64,000 bases of DNA from an uncultured Eubacteriales bacterium (lineage in GTDB: Bacteria > Bacillota > Clostridia > Christensenellales > Aristaeellaceae), in the NCBI GenBank assembly GCA_902785105.1, contig CACZXF010000018.1, positions 1 to 64,000 on the forward strand, given 5' to 3'. The notes below the pieces were generated by a model, which was not told where the DNA came from, ran no database searches, and saw only the letters and a program-made list of their open reading frames with translations. Positions 18,273 through 27,130 of the stretch are shown here, piece after piece; position 1 is the stretch's first letter; each line of letters opens with the position of its first letter. The position numbers were made by a program, and so were the translations under genes.

Positions 18273-19964
18273 CTATTGTGCTCCGTACTCGTCCTCGTCC
18301 GCCTTGCGGATCTCGGCGCGCTTGATCTTGCCGCCGACGGTCTTGGGAAGCTCATCAACGTATTCGATGACGCGGGGGTACTTATAGGGCGCGGTGAGCT
18401 TCTTGACGTGGTTTTGCAGCTCCTTGGTCAGCGCGTCGGAGGGGGTCCAGCCCTTAGCGAGGACCACGGTGGCCTTGACGATCTGGCCGCGGATGGGGTC
18501 GGGGGCGCCGGTGATGGCGCACTCCACCACGGCGTCGTGGGCGATGAGGGCGGATTCCACCTCGAAGGGGCCGATGCGGTAGCCGGAGCACTTGATGACA
18601 TCGTCATTGCGGCCCACGAAGCGGTAGTAGCCCTCGCTGTCGCGCCAGAGCACGTCGCCGGTGTTGTAGCCGATGCCGCCCAGCTTTTCCTCGGTGGCCT
18701 CGGGGTTGCGGTAGTAGCCGGTGAACAGGCCGACGGGGGGATGGTTCTTCACGTCCATGATGGTCAGGCTGCCCTCGTCGCCGTCCTCGCAGACGTTGCC
18801 GTCGTTGTCCAGCAGCTGGATGTCGTAGAGGGGGTTGGGCTTGCCGGTGGAGCCTTCGATGGGCCTGAACCACTCGCTGCCGAAGTTCGCCATCAGCACG
18901 GGACCCTCGGACTGGCCGAAGCCTTCATAAATCTGCTGGCCGGTGAACTGCTTCCACTTGCGAACCACCTCGGGGTTCAGCGGCTCGCCGGCGGTGGCGC
19001 AGTGGTGCAGGCAGGAGAGATCGTATTTGGACAGGTCCTCCTGGAGCATGAAGCGGTACATGGTCGGGGGCACGCAGAAGGTGGTCACCTTGTACTTTTC
19101 CACCTTCGAGAGCAGGTTGGCGGGGTTGAACTTGCCCACCATGTCATAGCAGAAGATGGTCGCGCCGCAGATCCACTGGCCGTAGATCTTGCCCCAGCCG
19201 AACTTGGCCCAGCCGGAATCGGACACGGACATGTGCAGCCGGTTCTCCTCCACGTGCTGCCAGTATTTGGCGGTGACGATGTGGCCCAGGGGATAGGCGA
19301 AGTTGTGCTGGACCAGCTTGGGCATACCCGTGGTGCCGCTGGTGAAGTAGACCAGCATGACGTCCCTGACGCAGGTGGCCTGATCGCCGGTGGGGCGCTC
19401 GAAGGTCTCCGGGTACTTGTCCATCTCCTCGTGGAGGTTCAGCCAGCCGTCGCGCTCCGCGCCCACTAAAATCTTGTGCTTGAGGGACGGGATTTCGGGC
19501 TGGGACGCCTCCATCTGGTTCACCACAAAGGCGTCGTCCACGCAGACCACGGCCTTGACCTCGGCGGCGTTGCCGCGATAGACGATGTCCTTCTTGGTGA
19601 GCTGGAGGGTGGCGGGGATCAGGATTACGCCCAGCTTGTGCAGCGCCGTGGCGCAGATCCAGTATTCCCAGCGGCGGCGGAGGATCATCATGACCACGTC
19701 GCCCTTCTTCAGCCCCAGGGCGCGGAAGAAGTTGGCAACCTTATTGGACAGGCGCTTGATGTCGGTAAAGGTGAAGGTGTGCTCCTCGTCCTGCTCGTTG
19801 ACCCAGAGAAGAGCCCGCTTCTCCGGCTCGGCCTCGGCCCAGGCGTCCACAACATCGAAGCCGAAATTGAAGTCGTCCGGCACGTTGATGGTGAACTTCG
19901 CCTTGAATTCCTCGTAGCTGTCAAAATCGATCTGGGGCAGGAATTTATTCAGTAAGTAGTTCAA
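18273..19964 (-). CDS. AMP-forming acyl-CoA synthetase (ACSM/AcsA type)
   Basis: Activates a carboxylic acid with ATP and CoA through an acyl-adenylate. 563 residues. The AMP-binding signature is VYFTSGTTGMPKLVQHN, then GFGQSEGP, YNTGDVLWRDSEGYYRFVGR, the hinge region DDVIKCSGYRIGPFEVES, and the catalytic Lys in PKTVGGKIKRAE. Similarity is to medium-chain/propionate-type synthetases rather than classical Acs; the acid is not determined. The start is TTG 19964 with ACGGAGG ten bases upstream; a TTG at 19994 would overlap the previous gene. It follows an XRE-cupin regulator by 19 bases. Confidence 0.88.
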   Translation of the reverse strand: MNYLLNKFLPQIDFDSYEEFKAKFTINVPDDFNFGFDVVDAWAEAEPEKRALLWVNEQDEEHTFTFTDIKRLSNKVANFFRALGLKKGDVVMMILRRRWEYWICATALHKLGVILIPATLQLTKKDIVYRGNAAEVKAVVCVDDAFVVNQMEASQPEIPSLKHKILVGAERDGWLNLHEEMDKYPETFERPTGDQATCVRDVMLVYFTSGTTGMPKLVQHNFAYPLGHIVTAKYWQHVEENRLHMSVSDSGWAKFGWGKIYGQWICGATIFCYDMVGKFNPANLLSKVEKYKVTTFCVPPTMYRFMLQEDLSKYDLSCLHHCATAGEPLNPEVVRKWKQFTGQQIYEGFGQSEGPVLMANFGSEWFRPIEGSTGKPNPLYDIQLLDNDGNVCEDGDEGSLTIMDVKNHPPVGLFTGYYRNPEATEEKLGGIGYNTGDVLWRDSEGYYRFVGRNDDVIKCSGYRIGPFEVESALIAHDAVVECAITGAPDPIRGQIVKATVVLAKGWTPSDALTKELQNHVKKLTAPYKYPRVIEYVDELPKTVGGKIKRAEIRKADEDEYGAQ

Positions 19965-19983
19965 TTTATATTCGCCTCCGTGG

Positions 19984-20535
19984 TCACTCCGCAATCACCG
20001 TCAAAAAACGCGCCCGCTGCCCCTCGGCGCCGCAGCGCTGGCCGTGAGGGATGGTGGGGTTGAAGTAGATGGAATCGCCCTCGTTGAGCACGAAATCCCT
20101 GTCGCCGAGGGTGACGATCACGGTACCCTCCAGCACCAGGTTGAATTCCTGGCCGGAATGGGTGATGAGCTTCGCCACGGCGTCCGAGGGCTCCAGGGTC
20201 ACCAGCAGCGGCTGCATGACCTTGTTGGCATAGCGGAAGGCCAGATCCTCGAAGTGGTATTCGGGGTTGCGGTTGATGATCTTGCCGCCGCCCTTTCGGA
20301 TCAGGTGCCAGGTCTCCAGCTTGGCGCTCTGGCCGGTGACGATCTCGGTGAAGTCCACCTTGAATTTATTGGCGATCTCGTAGATGACGCTGATGGGCAC
20401 GTCCTTGCCGTTCTTCTCATAGGAGGCGTAGACCTCCGGGCTGATGTGCAGCTCCGCCGCCAGGTCCTCGATGGTGTAATCGCTGACCTCGCGAAGCTCC
20501 CGCAGCCGCGCGCCGATTTCATTGTAGTCGTTCAT
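19984..20535 (-). CDS. XRE-family regulator with cupin domain
   Basis: 183 residues. Residues 5-65 form a lambda-repressor-like HTH (GARLRELREVSDYTIEDLA then LHISPEVYASYEKNG). Residues ~110-180 form a cupin: HSGQEFNLVLEGTVIV and FNPTIPHGQRC. Such proteins usually sense a small ligand through the cupin and control an adjacent operon; here the partner is the acyl-CoA synthetase directly downstream, so regulation of that gene or of itself is the simplest reading. ATG follows AAAGGAGTGTGTACG. Confidence 0.85.
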   Translation of the reverse strand: MNDYNEIGARLRELREVSDYTIEDLAAELHISPEVYASYEKNGKDVPISVIYEIANKFKVDFTEIVTGQSAKLETWHLIRKGGGKIINRNPEYHFEDLAFRYANKVMQPLLVTLEPSDAVAKLITHSGQEFNLVLEGTVIVTLGDRDFVLNEGDSIYFNPTIPHGQRCGAEGQRARFLTVIAE

Positions 20536-20677
20536 CGTACACACTCCTTTGCTCGCGTTCGACGTTTCAATACTTTATTATAGCACGATGACGCGCCTCC
20601 CGTCCACCGAAAAAGGCGCTGATTTAACCCAAACCAAAATGTAGCGCGAAAAAATAACATGGAATTGAGGAGATATA

Positions 20678-20686
20678 TGCTATAAT
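20678..20686 (+). promoter_or_regulatory. Extended -10 promoter of the MscS gene
   Basis: TGCTATAAT with no good -35 hexamer at the usual distance. A degraded end of the repeat family (AAATTGGAATTTGGCGGG, 20706-20723) lies between it and the start codon, in the transcribed leader. Confidence 0.55.
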
Positions 20687-20778
20687 ATGATAACTTGTCA
20701 GTGGGTAAATTGGAATTTGGCGGGTTGCATCCGCGGACAATTGCTACAGCATAAACAGCAACCTTTAGGAGAACTTCA

Positions 20779-21639
20779 ATGGACGCGATTTTTAAATTCT
20801 TCAGCGATCACAGGACGCTTCGGGAGATATTCATGCTCATCATCAACGCCGGGGTGGTTTTCTTCGGTATTTGGCTGGCGCTGTGGGCGGAGAGAAAACT
20901 TTATAAGAAGATACTGGAGAGCAAGAACAACATCAACCTGCGGTATGTGGAAGCCTTCGTGCGCTTCACCATCATATTCATCGGCGTGCAGACGCTGATC
21001 ATGGGTTCCCCCATCACCCAGCCCTTAGGCCGGACGCTGTTTGGCGGCACGACGGTCATCGCGGCCATCGCGGGCTTCGCCGCACAGCCGGTGATTTCGG
21101 ACATGATCTGCGGGCTGATGCTCAGCGCCACCCGCCCCTTCAACATCGGCGACCGCATTGAACTGGACAACGGCATGGCGGGCATCGTGAAGGACATCAC
21201 CGTGCGGCATGTCGTCATCCGGGGGCTGGACACCACCGACATCGTCATCCCCAACAGCCGCCTGAACGGCATGATCGTCTCCAACATGAGCACTCAGCAC
21301 CTGAAGCGCTCCATCAAGTGCAAGTTCAGCGTCGCCTACAACACCGACATTGACAGGGCCATCAAGGTCGTCTCCGAGGCCATCCAGGAATCGCCCTACA
21401 CCATCCCCGGCCACCCCGGCAAGGACGGCGGCGAGCATTACGCCCCCGTCTACTTTCTGGAATTCGCCGACAGCAGCCTCATACTGACCACCACTGTGTA
21501 CTACGCCCCCACCTCCCACACCGAGGTCGTCCGCTCCGACGTCAACATCCGCGTCAAGCGAGCGCTGGACAGCCACGGCATTGAGATCCCGTACAATTAT
21601 GTCAATGTTGTGATGAACAGGGAAATGGAAAATGGATAA
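20779..21639 (+). CDS. Small-conductance mechanosensitive channel (MscS family)
   Basis: Membrane channel that opens on turgor increase. 286 residues. Three hydrophobic segments fall at ~18-36, 56-76 and 88-120. The pore-lining TM3 is Gly/Ala-rich (TTVIAAIAGFAAQPVISDMI) and leads into the beta domain motif FNIGDRIEL, then GIVKDITVRHVVIRGLDTTDIVIPNS, the family signature. ATG follows AGGAGAACTTCA. It is monocistronic, and converges on the isomerase gene through a shared terminator. Confidence 0.92.
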   Translation: MDAIFKFFSDHRTLREIFMLIINAGVVFFGIWLALWAERKLYKKILESKNNINLRYVEAFVRFTIIFIGVQTLIMGSPITQPLGRTLFGGTTVIAAIAGFAAQPVISDMICGLMLSATRPFNIGDRIELDNGMAGIVKDITVRHVVIRGLDTTDIVIPNSRLNGMIVSNMSTQHLKRSIKCKFSVAYNTDIDRAIKVVSEAIQESPYTIPGHPGKDGGEHYAPVYFLEFADSSLILTTTVYYAPTSHTEVVRSDVNIRVKRALDSHGIEIPYNYVNVVMNREMENG

Positions 21640-21662
21640 TAGCAGTTCTGTATGCTAAAAAA

Positions 21663-21699
21663 ACCGCCGTGCTGTATTGCGCGGCGGTCTTGCTTTTTT
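21663..21699. terminator. Bidirectional terminator between MscS and isomerase genes
   Basis: ACCGCCGTG / CGCGGCGGT stem with A run before and T run after, so it can end transcripts from both sides. The isomerase stop codon lies at its edge. Confidence 0.75.
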
Positions 21700-23119
21700 A
21701 CCGGGTGATGATCTCGCAGGGGACGTTCAGTATCTTGGCGACCTTGAGGATGGTGTTGATGTGGCGTCCGGTGGCGGCGGCGAAATGGTGGGTGGGGCCG
21801 GCCTCGGACCATTTATTGACGAACTCCCTCGCGCCGCAGGTGAAGCGGGTGCGCATGTTGGTGTCGCCGATGGAGAGGATCTTGCCGGGCTCATTGACGC
21901 CCTCGGCCACCACGAACTTGAAGTTGCCGTCGCCGTCCTGGGTGATGGCCAGGTAGGTGACGGGGCCGTCGCCGGGATAGAACTGGGTGAGGTAGCCGCC
22001 ACCGGTCTTGCCGTGGAACACCTTCACGATCTTCATGGTGGGCTTGCGCTTCTGGGAGATGTCCGCGTCTCCGGAGCCGGAATGGCCGATGATGGCAATG
22101 TCGTCGTTGAAGTCGATGGAGTACATCTCGGCGAGCTGGCCGGTGCCGCTGATGGTCTTCATGATGGACATAGCCATGGCCACCTTCATATCGCCCTCCA
22201 CGGCGCAGGCAGTGCCCTGTTTGATGAGCATGGAGAAGGCGGGGATCAGCATGGAGTCCAGCAGGCCGGCCTTGCCCTGGGCGAATCCGTCGTAGTGGGA
22301 TGCGATGAGGCCCAGCTTTTCATCCTTGACCCACTGCTCGAAGGCCACGACGTATTTCGCCATCTCCCAGACCTCCTCGATGGAGCCGCCGCCCTCGATA
22401 TCGAAGGTGTCGAGAATGTCCTGGGCCTTGGCGCGGATGGCGTCCTCATCGGTGATGTTGTCGGCGATGGCCCACATCTTCTCCCAGTCAAACTGCTTGG
22501 TATAGAGGAACATGCGGCGATAGAGGTTGGTCTCGTCGATGTACAAATCCATCATGCCAGGATAGGGTCGGCCGATCTGGGCGATGTTGGTATCGCGGAA
22601 GCGGCGGCGCACCTGGGCGGCGCGGCACCAGTCCTCGATCTCGGCCTGCACGCCGGGGTCGCCGCCCTCGACGACGCCGGTGATGACCGCGTGGCGCTTG
22701 CCAAAGCGGTTCAGGTCCGCCACGGCCTCACCCACCGCGCCGCAAGCATAGCCCTCGCCCAGCCAGGAGGCGATGTCGGTGTGGTCATAGTCCAGCGCTT
22801 TGAGCTTCTGGACGTTCACGACCACCACCGGCACGTCCAGATCGCGGATGGCGGGCAGCACGTTGTAGGACGTAGCATAGGTCAGCATTTGCAGTATCAC
22901 CAGGTCCACGTCCGCGGCGCGGAATTTGTCGCCCGCCGCCTGGCTCTGCTCCTTGGTGGTGATCAGACCGCCGTCGATGATGTCCACGGTGTCCGGCAGG
23001 GTCTTCTTGAATGCCTCGTACTGGGCATTGAACTCCGGCACCAGCGACGGAAACTGCGGCAGATACGCGCCCAGCGCGATGGAAAATACACCTACTCTTG
23101 CCTTGGTGTTGACCAACAT
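21698..23119 (-). CDS. L-arabinose/L-fucose isomerase-family protein
   Basis: 473 residues with an N-terminal domain alternating strands and helices (LPDTVDIIDGGLITT; VDLVILQMLTYATS) and a C-terminal part with EGDMKVAMAMSIMKTISGTG, IGHSGSGDADIS and HHFAAATGRHI. This fits the AraA/FucI superfamily of metal-dependent aldose-ketose isomerases. ATG 23119 follows AGGAGGAATTTACC; the frame upstream is open but has no support. There is no sugar kinase next to it, though another isomerase and an FGGY kinase lie at 32.7-36.5 kb. Sugar specificity cannot be read from the sequence. Confidence 0.8.
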   Translation of the reverse strand: MLVNTKARVGVFSIALGAYLPQFPSLVPEFNAQYEAFKKTLPDTVDIIDGGLITTKEQSQAAGDKFRAADVDLVILQMLTYATSYNVLPAIRDLDVPVVVVNVQKLKALDYDHTDIASWLGEGYACGAVGEAVADLNRFGKRHAVITGVVEGGDPGVQAEIEDWCRAAQVRRRFRDTNIAQIGRPYPGMMDLYIDETNLYRRMFLYTKQFDWEKMWAIADNITDEDAIRAKAQDILDTFDIEGGGSIEEVWEMAKYVVAFEQWVKDEKLGLIASHYDGFAQGKAGLLDSMLIPAFSMLIKQGTACAVEGDMKVAMAMSIMKTISGTGQLAEMYSIDFNDDIAIIGHSGSGDADISQKRKPTMKIVKVFHGKTGGGYLTQFYPGDGPVTYLAITQDGDGNFKFVVAEGVNEPGKILSIGDTNMRTRFTCGAREFVNKWSEAGPTHHFAAATGRHINTILKVAKILNVPCEIITR

Positions 23120-23191
23120 GGTAAATTCCTCCTGTATTTGCTTTTTCGTTACAGGGATGAAGCGCTTCGTTGCCATTCAGACCTGTTGGCT

Positions 23192-23347
23192 GTGGAATGT
23201 AATTTGTCAGGGAGAGATGCTATCCCCTGTAGGGGCGCCGTTTCGGCGCCCGCCCTCGCAAGACGACAGCACGTTCCACTGGGACGGGCGGCGCAACGCC
23301 GCCCCTACGAGAGAGCGGGCATCTCGCCGATAAATTTCTGATTATCA
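23192..23347 (+). repeat. Intergenic element, core class 1 (copy G)
   Basis: Left end GGAATGTAATTTGTCAGGG and right end GCCGATAAATTTCTGATTATC are diverged; the core (about 23230-23310) keeps TGTAGGGGCGCCGTTTCGG and GGCGCAACGCCGCCCCTAC. It sits between the diverging isomerase and DUF3810-like genes, with about 170 bases of AT-rich sequence after it in which I see no gene. Confidence 0.8.
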
Positions 23348-23519
23348 CACAGCAGGAATGACAACATCGGTTCTCCGTTTTCCCAACACATTAATTATAT
23401 AGGAAAATCGCCCGGTTCGCAACCCATTTTTTTGTCTGTGCTGACAGGAATTGCATTTGCTTTTAATGCCGTGGATGTGTGATAATTATTGTGAAAGCTA
23501 TACAGGGAAGTATTCAGGG

Positions 23520-24533
23520 ATGATATGGGGATTTTTACTTGTAGCAATGGCAGCCTTTCGATGGGTTCCGGGGGTGGCAATGAATTGGCAAAATCATGTT
23601 GCCCTGCCGGTTTTAACGGGATTGCACCGATTGACGGCAGGTTTTGCCTTTCCGGTTTTGGAACCGCTGGCGCTGATTGTCCTATGTCTGGGACTGAGGC
23701 GGCGATGGCGACATATCGTGTTTGTCACAGCGGCCATGTTTGTATTTCTATGGTATCCGGGCTACTGGGCCCATGCGCCGGAGCATCTGCCGGAACCAGA
23801 CGCAGGACAGCTTGAAGCGCTCTGCATCGAACTGATCGAAAAACTGGATGCCTCTCCCCTTTGCTTTTCTTCTCCCTTTGAAGCGCTTCCTGTAAAGGCG
23901 GCGCGATACCCGGAATGGATGCGGTCGGCGGGCATTGCTGGGGTTTTTTCGCCCTGGACGGGGGAGGTGATCGTAGATGGCGACGCGTCCCCGGCGCTGC
24001 TGCCCTTTACCTGCATCCATGAAATGATGCACCTTAGAGGGATTGCGGACGAGGGAGAGGCCAATATCGCGGCTTATGAAGAATGTATGCAGCGCGGCGG
24101 CATGTTCACGGATTCCGCCCGATTGTGGGCGCTCCGCTACGCGCTGCCGATGCTCCCTGAGGCTGAATTAGAAAGGGTCGCCGCCCGCATGGACGCGACC
24201 CTTCTGGCTCTGGTTCCATCGCTTGAAACATCATCGCCGCGCTTTATCTTTCGTCTGCTGGGCATCGAAAGCGCCGCATCCGATTATCATACACTGGTTT
24301 ACTACTTAGCCGACCATGTTGTTGATCCAGACGCCCTTCTTGATGAGGATGTGGCCGAAGATCACCTTGATGATATCGGCGAGCTGGACGCAGAGGTAGA
24401 TGGCGCGGACGTCGAGGCCGGTGAAGTGGACCAGCGCCCAGCAGATGGGCACGGCCACGACCCAGGTGTAACCGGAATCGAACACGAAGGTGATGAAGGT
24501 CTTGCCGCCGGAGCGGAGGATGAAATAGGCTGA
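23520..24533 (+). CDS. DUF3810-like membrane metalloprotease, C-terminal read-through
   Basis: 337 residues. Hydrophobic helices at ~1-20 and ~50-80 anchor the protein; an extracellular-type domain follows with the zinc motif HEMMH (HExxH) and downstream DEGEANIAAY, whose Glu could be the third ligand. The family normally ends near the SDYHTLVYYLADH region (about residue 262). Here no stop occurs there and the frame continues ~75 codons through the antisense of the MATE gene, giving a very acidic tail. ATG 23520 with CAGGGAAG upstream. A lost stop codon is the likely reason; the catalytic domain itself looks intact. Confidence 0.68.
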   Translation: MIWGFLLVAMAAFRWVPGVAMNWQNHVALPVLTGLHRLTAGFAFPVLEPLALIVLCLGLRRRWRHIVFVTAAMFVFLWYPGYWAHAPEHLPEPDAGQLEALCIELIEKLDASPLCFSSPFEALPVKAARYPEWMRSAGIAGVFSPWTGEVIVDGDASPALLPFTCIHEMMHLRGIADEGEANIAAYEECMQRGGMFTDSARLWALRYALPMLPEAELERVAARMDATLLALVPSLETSSPRFIFRLLGIESAASDYHTLVYYLADHVVDPDALLDEDVAEDHLDDIGELDAEVDGADVEAGEVDQRPADGHGHDPGVTGIEHEGDEGLAAGAEDEIG

Positions 24534-25691
24534 ATTACAGTAGGAGAACAGGGGCATACAGCAGGCGTAGATCATCAGCAGGTTCATGGCAAGGGTACGG
24601 ACGCTCTCCTCGGTGCGGTAGATACGCGGCACCACCGGCGACGCGGCGATCAGCAGTATGGCGCCGCAGACGCTCAAAAACAGGCTGAAGGCGATGAGCT
24701 TCCAGGCCTGGGCCCTCGCGCCTTCCAGATCGTTGGCTCCCAGGGACTGGCCCACGATGATGGACGTGGCGGAGCCCATGGACAGGAAGGTGGCGGCAAA
24801 CAGGTTGGAGACGGTGGTGGAGATGTTCATGGCCGCCACCACGTCCAGTCCCCGAAGGGAATAGCACCGGGTCAGCGTCGCCATGCCCAGCGACCAGAGA
24901 GCCTCGTTGACCAGCAGGGGCATGCCCTTGACGGTGATGTCACGGGTCAGTTGGGCGGGCACCTTCATGGTGCGGTAGAGGCCGCGGGCGAAGCGGAAAC
25001 GGGCGGCGCGGGTGTGGGTGGTGACGGCGACGACGGCAAGCTCCACATAGCGGGAGAGCACCGTCGCCAGCGCCGCGCCGACTACGCCCAGCTTCGGCAG
25101 GCCCAGATGGCCGAAGATCAGCAGCCAGTTGAAAAGCAGGTTCACAAACACCGCGATGATGCCCGCCCGCATGGGCAAGCTTGTCTCGCCGGTCTCGCGG
25201 AGGGTGCTGGCGTAGATTTGGCTTAAAGCAAACGCAGGGAGGCCCCAGAGCATCACACGAAGGTAATTCATGCCGTGGCGCAGGGTTTCGGCGACCTTGT
25301 CAGTATCCACGTCGTTCAGATAGAGCCCGATCAGCGCGTCTCCCCTCAGGGCAAACAGCGCGATCGCGCCGCCGGACAGCAGCAGTCCCAGCCAGAGTTT
25401 GTATCGAAAGCAACTCCTCACGCCCTCCTGATTGTCAGCGCCGTAAAACTGGGCCGAGAAGATGCCCGCCCCGGAGATGCCCCCAAAGATGCACAGATTG
25501 AACACGAACATCAGCTGGTTCGCCACCGCCACGCCGGACATGGGTTCCGTACCCACCTGCCCCACCATTACATTGTCCAGCAGGCTGACAAAATTGGTGA
25601 TGGCGTTCTGAATCATGATCGGCACCACGATCGCCAGCACCATTTTGTAGAAGGCTTTGTCACCAACATATTTATGTTTGAAGGCTTGCAT
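24306..25691 (-). CDS. MATE-family efflux transporter
   Basis: 461 residues and about twelve hydrophobic segments. MATE-like hallmarks are the opening MVLAIVVPIMIQNAITNFVS, VGQVGTEPMSGVAVANQ, and the second-half FLSMGSATSIIVGQSLGAND. It is expected to export organic cations or metabolites with an ion gradient; substrate is not predictable. ATG follows CAGGAGTTATTT. Its last 228 bases overlap the 3' end of the DUF3810-like gene tail to tail. Confidence 0.9.
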   Translation of the reverse strand: MQAFKHKYVGDKAFYKMVLAIVVPIMIQNAITNFVSLLDNVMVGQVGTEPMSGVAVANQLMFVFNLCIFGGISGAGIFSAQFYGADNQEGVRSCFRYKLWLGLLLSGGAIALFALRGDALIGLYLNDVDTDKVAETLRHGMNYLRVMLWGLPAFALSQIYASTLRETGETSLPMRAGIIAVFVNLLFNWLLIFGHLGLPKLGVVGAALATVLSRYVELAVVAVTTHTRAARFRFARGLYRTMKVPAQLTRDITVKGMPLLVNEALWSLGMATLTRCYSLRGLDVVAAMNISTTVSNLFAATFLSMGSATSIIVGQSLGANDLEGARAQAWKLIAFSLFLSVCGAILLIAASPVVPRIYRTEESVRTLAMNLLMIYACCMPLFSYCNSAYFILRSGGKTFITFVFDSGYTWVVAVPICWALVHFTGLDVRAIYLCVQLADIIKVIFGHILIKKGVWINNMVG

Positions 25692-25798
25692 AAATAACTC
25701 CTGAATGACTATATAATTAAAAAAGCATCCCCGCCTCACGGACAGTGTAACACATCCGCGGTGCGGGGTTCAATGGTTTGGAATGATAAGTTTTGATG

Positions 25799-26284
25799 TC
25801 AGCGATTGTCCACCTTTTCAGGGTAGAGATCGTGCTGGCTCAGGCGGGTCCAGGCGACCTCCTCCCAGCTGGTGCCGGGTTTGCCGTAATTGCAATAGGG
25901 GTCGATGGAGATGCCGCCGCGGGGGGTGAACTTGCCCCAGACCTCGATGTACTTGGGGTCCATCAGCTTGATGAGATCCTTCATGATGACGTTCACACAG
26001 TCCTCATGAAAGTCACCATGATTGCGGAAGCTGAACAGATAGAGCTTCAGCGACTTGCTCTCCACCATGCGCTCGCCGGGCACATAGGAGATATAGATGG
26101 TGGCGAAGTCCGGCTGGCCCGTGATGGGGCAAAGGCTGGTGAACTCGGGGCAGTTGAATTTGACAAAGTAATCGTTGCCGGGGTGCTTGTTCATGAAGGT
26201 CTCCAGCACCTCAGGGGCGTAGTCGCTCTTGTAGGCGGTCTTTTTGCCCAGGGAATGCAGTCCCTCCTGCGCGCGTTCTGACAT
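25799..26284 (-). CDS. queF: NADPH-dependent 7-cyano-7-deazaguanine reductase QueF
   Basis: Reduces preQ0 to preQ1 in queuosine biosynthesis. 161 residues, the short unimodular form. The signature [15 protein letters not shown] holds the catalytic Cys and Asp; later motifs are [16 protein letters not shown] and the Glu/His region GDFHEDCVN. The start ATG lies two bases after the queT stop, so the pair is one operon under the preQ1 riboswitch. No queC, queD or queE is present in the window. Confidence 0.95.
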   Translation of the reverse strand: MSERAQEGLHSLGKKTAYKSDYAPEVLETFMNKHPGNDYFVKFNCPEFTSLCPITGQPDFATIYISYVPGERMVESKSLKLYLFSFRNHGDFHEDCVNVIMKDLIKLMDPKYIEVWGKFTPRGGISIDPYCNYGKPGTSWEEVAWTRLSQHDLYPEKVDNR

Positions 26285-26286
26285 GT

Positions 26287-26772
26287 TCAGTGCTCCTTCC
26301 AGATATTGCTCAGGGCCTTCACCAGCAGTGCGCCGACGATGCCCGATATGAACTGTCCCACCAGCAGCGAGCTCGCCAGCGCGATGTAGGGCACGCCCAG
26401 GAGCATGCTCAGCCAGATGGGGACCATCAGTCCGGGGACCAGCGTGATGGGCACGATGACGGCCCAGTGGGTGATCCTCTTCTTCCCCAGCAGGGCGCAG
26501 CAGCCCGAGGCGATCATGCCGACCACGGTCCCGCCCAGGATGTCGAAGATGCCCAGGCCGCCCATCAGCAGATTGGACAGCAGATTGGAGAGGCCCAGCG
26601 GCACAACCAGGAACGGAAACAGATATGCGACACCGTAGAGCGCGGTTGCGATGCGGACCTGATACTGGCCAAAGGCAAAGGACTGGGTGAAATACATCAC
26701 GACGACGTAGATCGCGATCACAGCCCCGGAAATCGTCAGCTTCTGGGTTTGGGTCAGGCGCTTTATATCCAT
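26287..26772 (-). CDS. queT: QueT-family transporter (ECF S component for queuosine precursor)
   Basis: 161 residues with about five to six hydrophobic helices ([71 protein letters not shown]). QueT proteins are substrate-binding subunits of ECF transporters for queuosine precursors. Identification rests on the sequence pattern plus its place directly after a preQ1 riboswitch and before queF. ATG 26772 follows GGAGGTGACGAAA; a GTG three codons upstream lies within the ribosome-binding site. Confidence 0.88.
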   Translation of the reverse strand: MDIKRLTQTQKLTISGAVIAIYVVVMYFTQSFAFGQYQVRIATALYGVAYLFPFLVVPLGLSNLLSNLLMGGLGIFDILGGTVVGMIASGCCALLGKKRITHWAVIVPITLVPGLMVPIWLSMLLGVPYIALASSLLVGQFISGIVGALLVKALSNIWKEH

Positions 26773-26792
26773 TTTCGTCACCTCCTTGCGTG

Positions 26793-26826
26793 AAAAAAAG
26801 ACATACCTCCACTAAGGCATGTCTTC
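26793..26826 (-). terminator. Terminator of the preQ1 riboswitch
   Basis: AAGACATGCCTTAGTGG / AGGTATGTCTTTTTTT on the minus strand, 20 bases before the queT start. The sequence between it and the aptamer (GGAGACAAAACAATTTGATT) could pair alternatively. Confidence 0.8.
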
Positions 26827-26851
26827 GGAACAAAATCAAATTGTTTTGTCT

Positions 26852-26898
26852 CCGCCCCTTAGTTTTGTTTATAGACAGGATGGTTTCGAACTGTCTTG
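26852..26898 (-). ncRNA. PreQ1-I riboswitch aptamer
   Basis: Minus strand: stem AGACAG / CTGTCT enclosing a pyrimidine/AC loop with AACCATC, then the A-rich tail ATAAACAAAACTAAGGGG that pairs back into the loop. Stem-loop plus A-rich tail with CTAAGG is the preQ1-I arrangement. It is followed by a terminator, so ligand binding should lower queT-queF expression. Promoter TTGACA-17-TATACT lies at 26914-26942. Confidence 0.88.
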
Positions 26899-26913
26899 CC
26901 GCTAAGCGTTGTC

Positions 26914-26942
26914 AGTATAACACAGCGCACCAATGGTGTCAA
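26914..26942 (-). promoter_or_regulatory. Promoter of the preQ1 leader
   Basis: Minus strand TTGACA, 17 bases, TATACT. Confidence 0.78.
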
Positions 26943-27051
26943 GGGAGTCACCGTTTGTCATTGCGTTAGATGTCGGTTATTTATACAGCCCTGCAAAGTG
27001 TGTCAATATGAGCTTTTCCAAATATCAATTTTGATATTTAGCAAAATTTCC

Positions 27052-27080
27052 TTGTCCTTTTTGTGTTCTTCTGATATACT
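27052..27080 (+). promoter_or_regulatory. Promoter of the EAL gene with upstream palindrome
   Basis: TTGTCC, 17 bases, TATACT. Twelve bases upstream of the -35 lies a perfect inverted repeat AAATATCAA-TT-TTGATATTT (27020-27039). Confidence 0.6.
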
Positions 27081-27130
27081 TGTTGTATAAGAAAAAATCC
27101 CCCTTTGCCAGAGATATGGAGGATTAAAAA

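Noticed and set aside
26285..26839. N-terminal extension of QueF through the queT region
   Set aside because: It is an out-of-frame shadow of queT and would cross the riboswitch terminator; QueF begins at 26284 with family-normal length.
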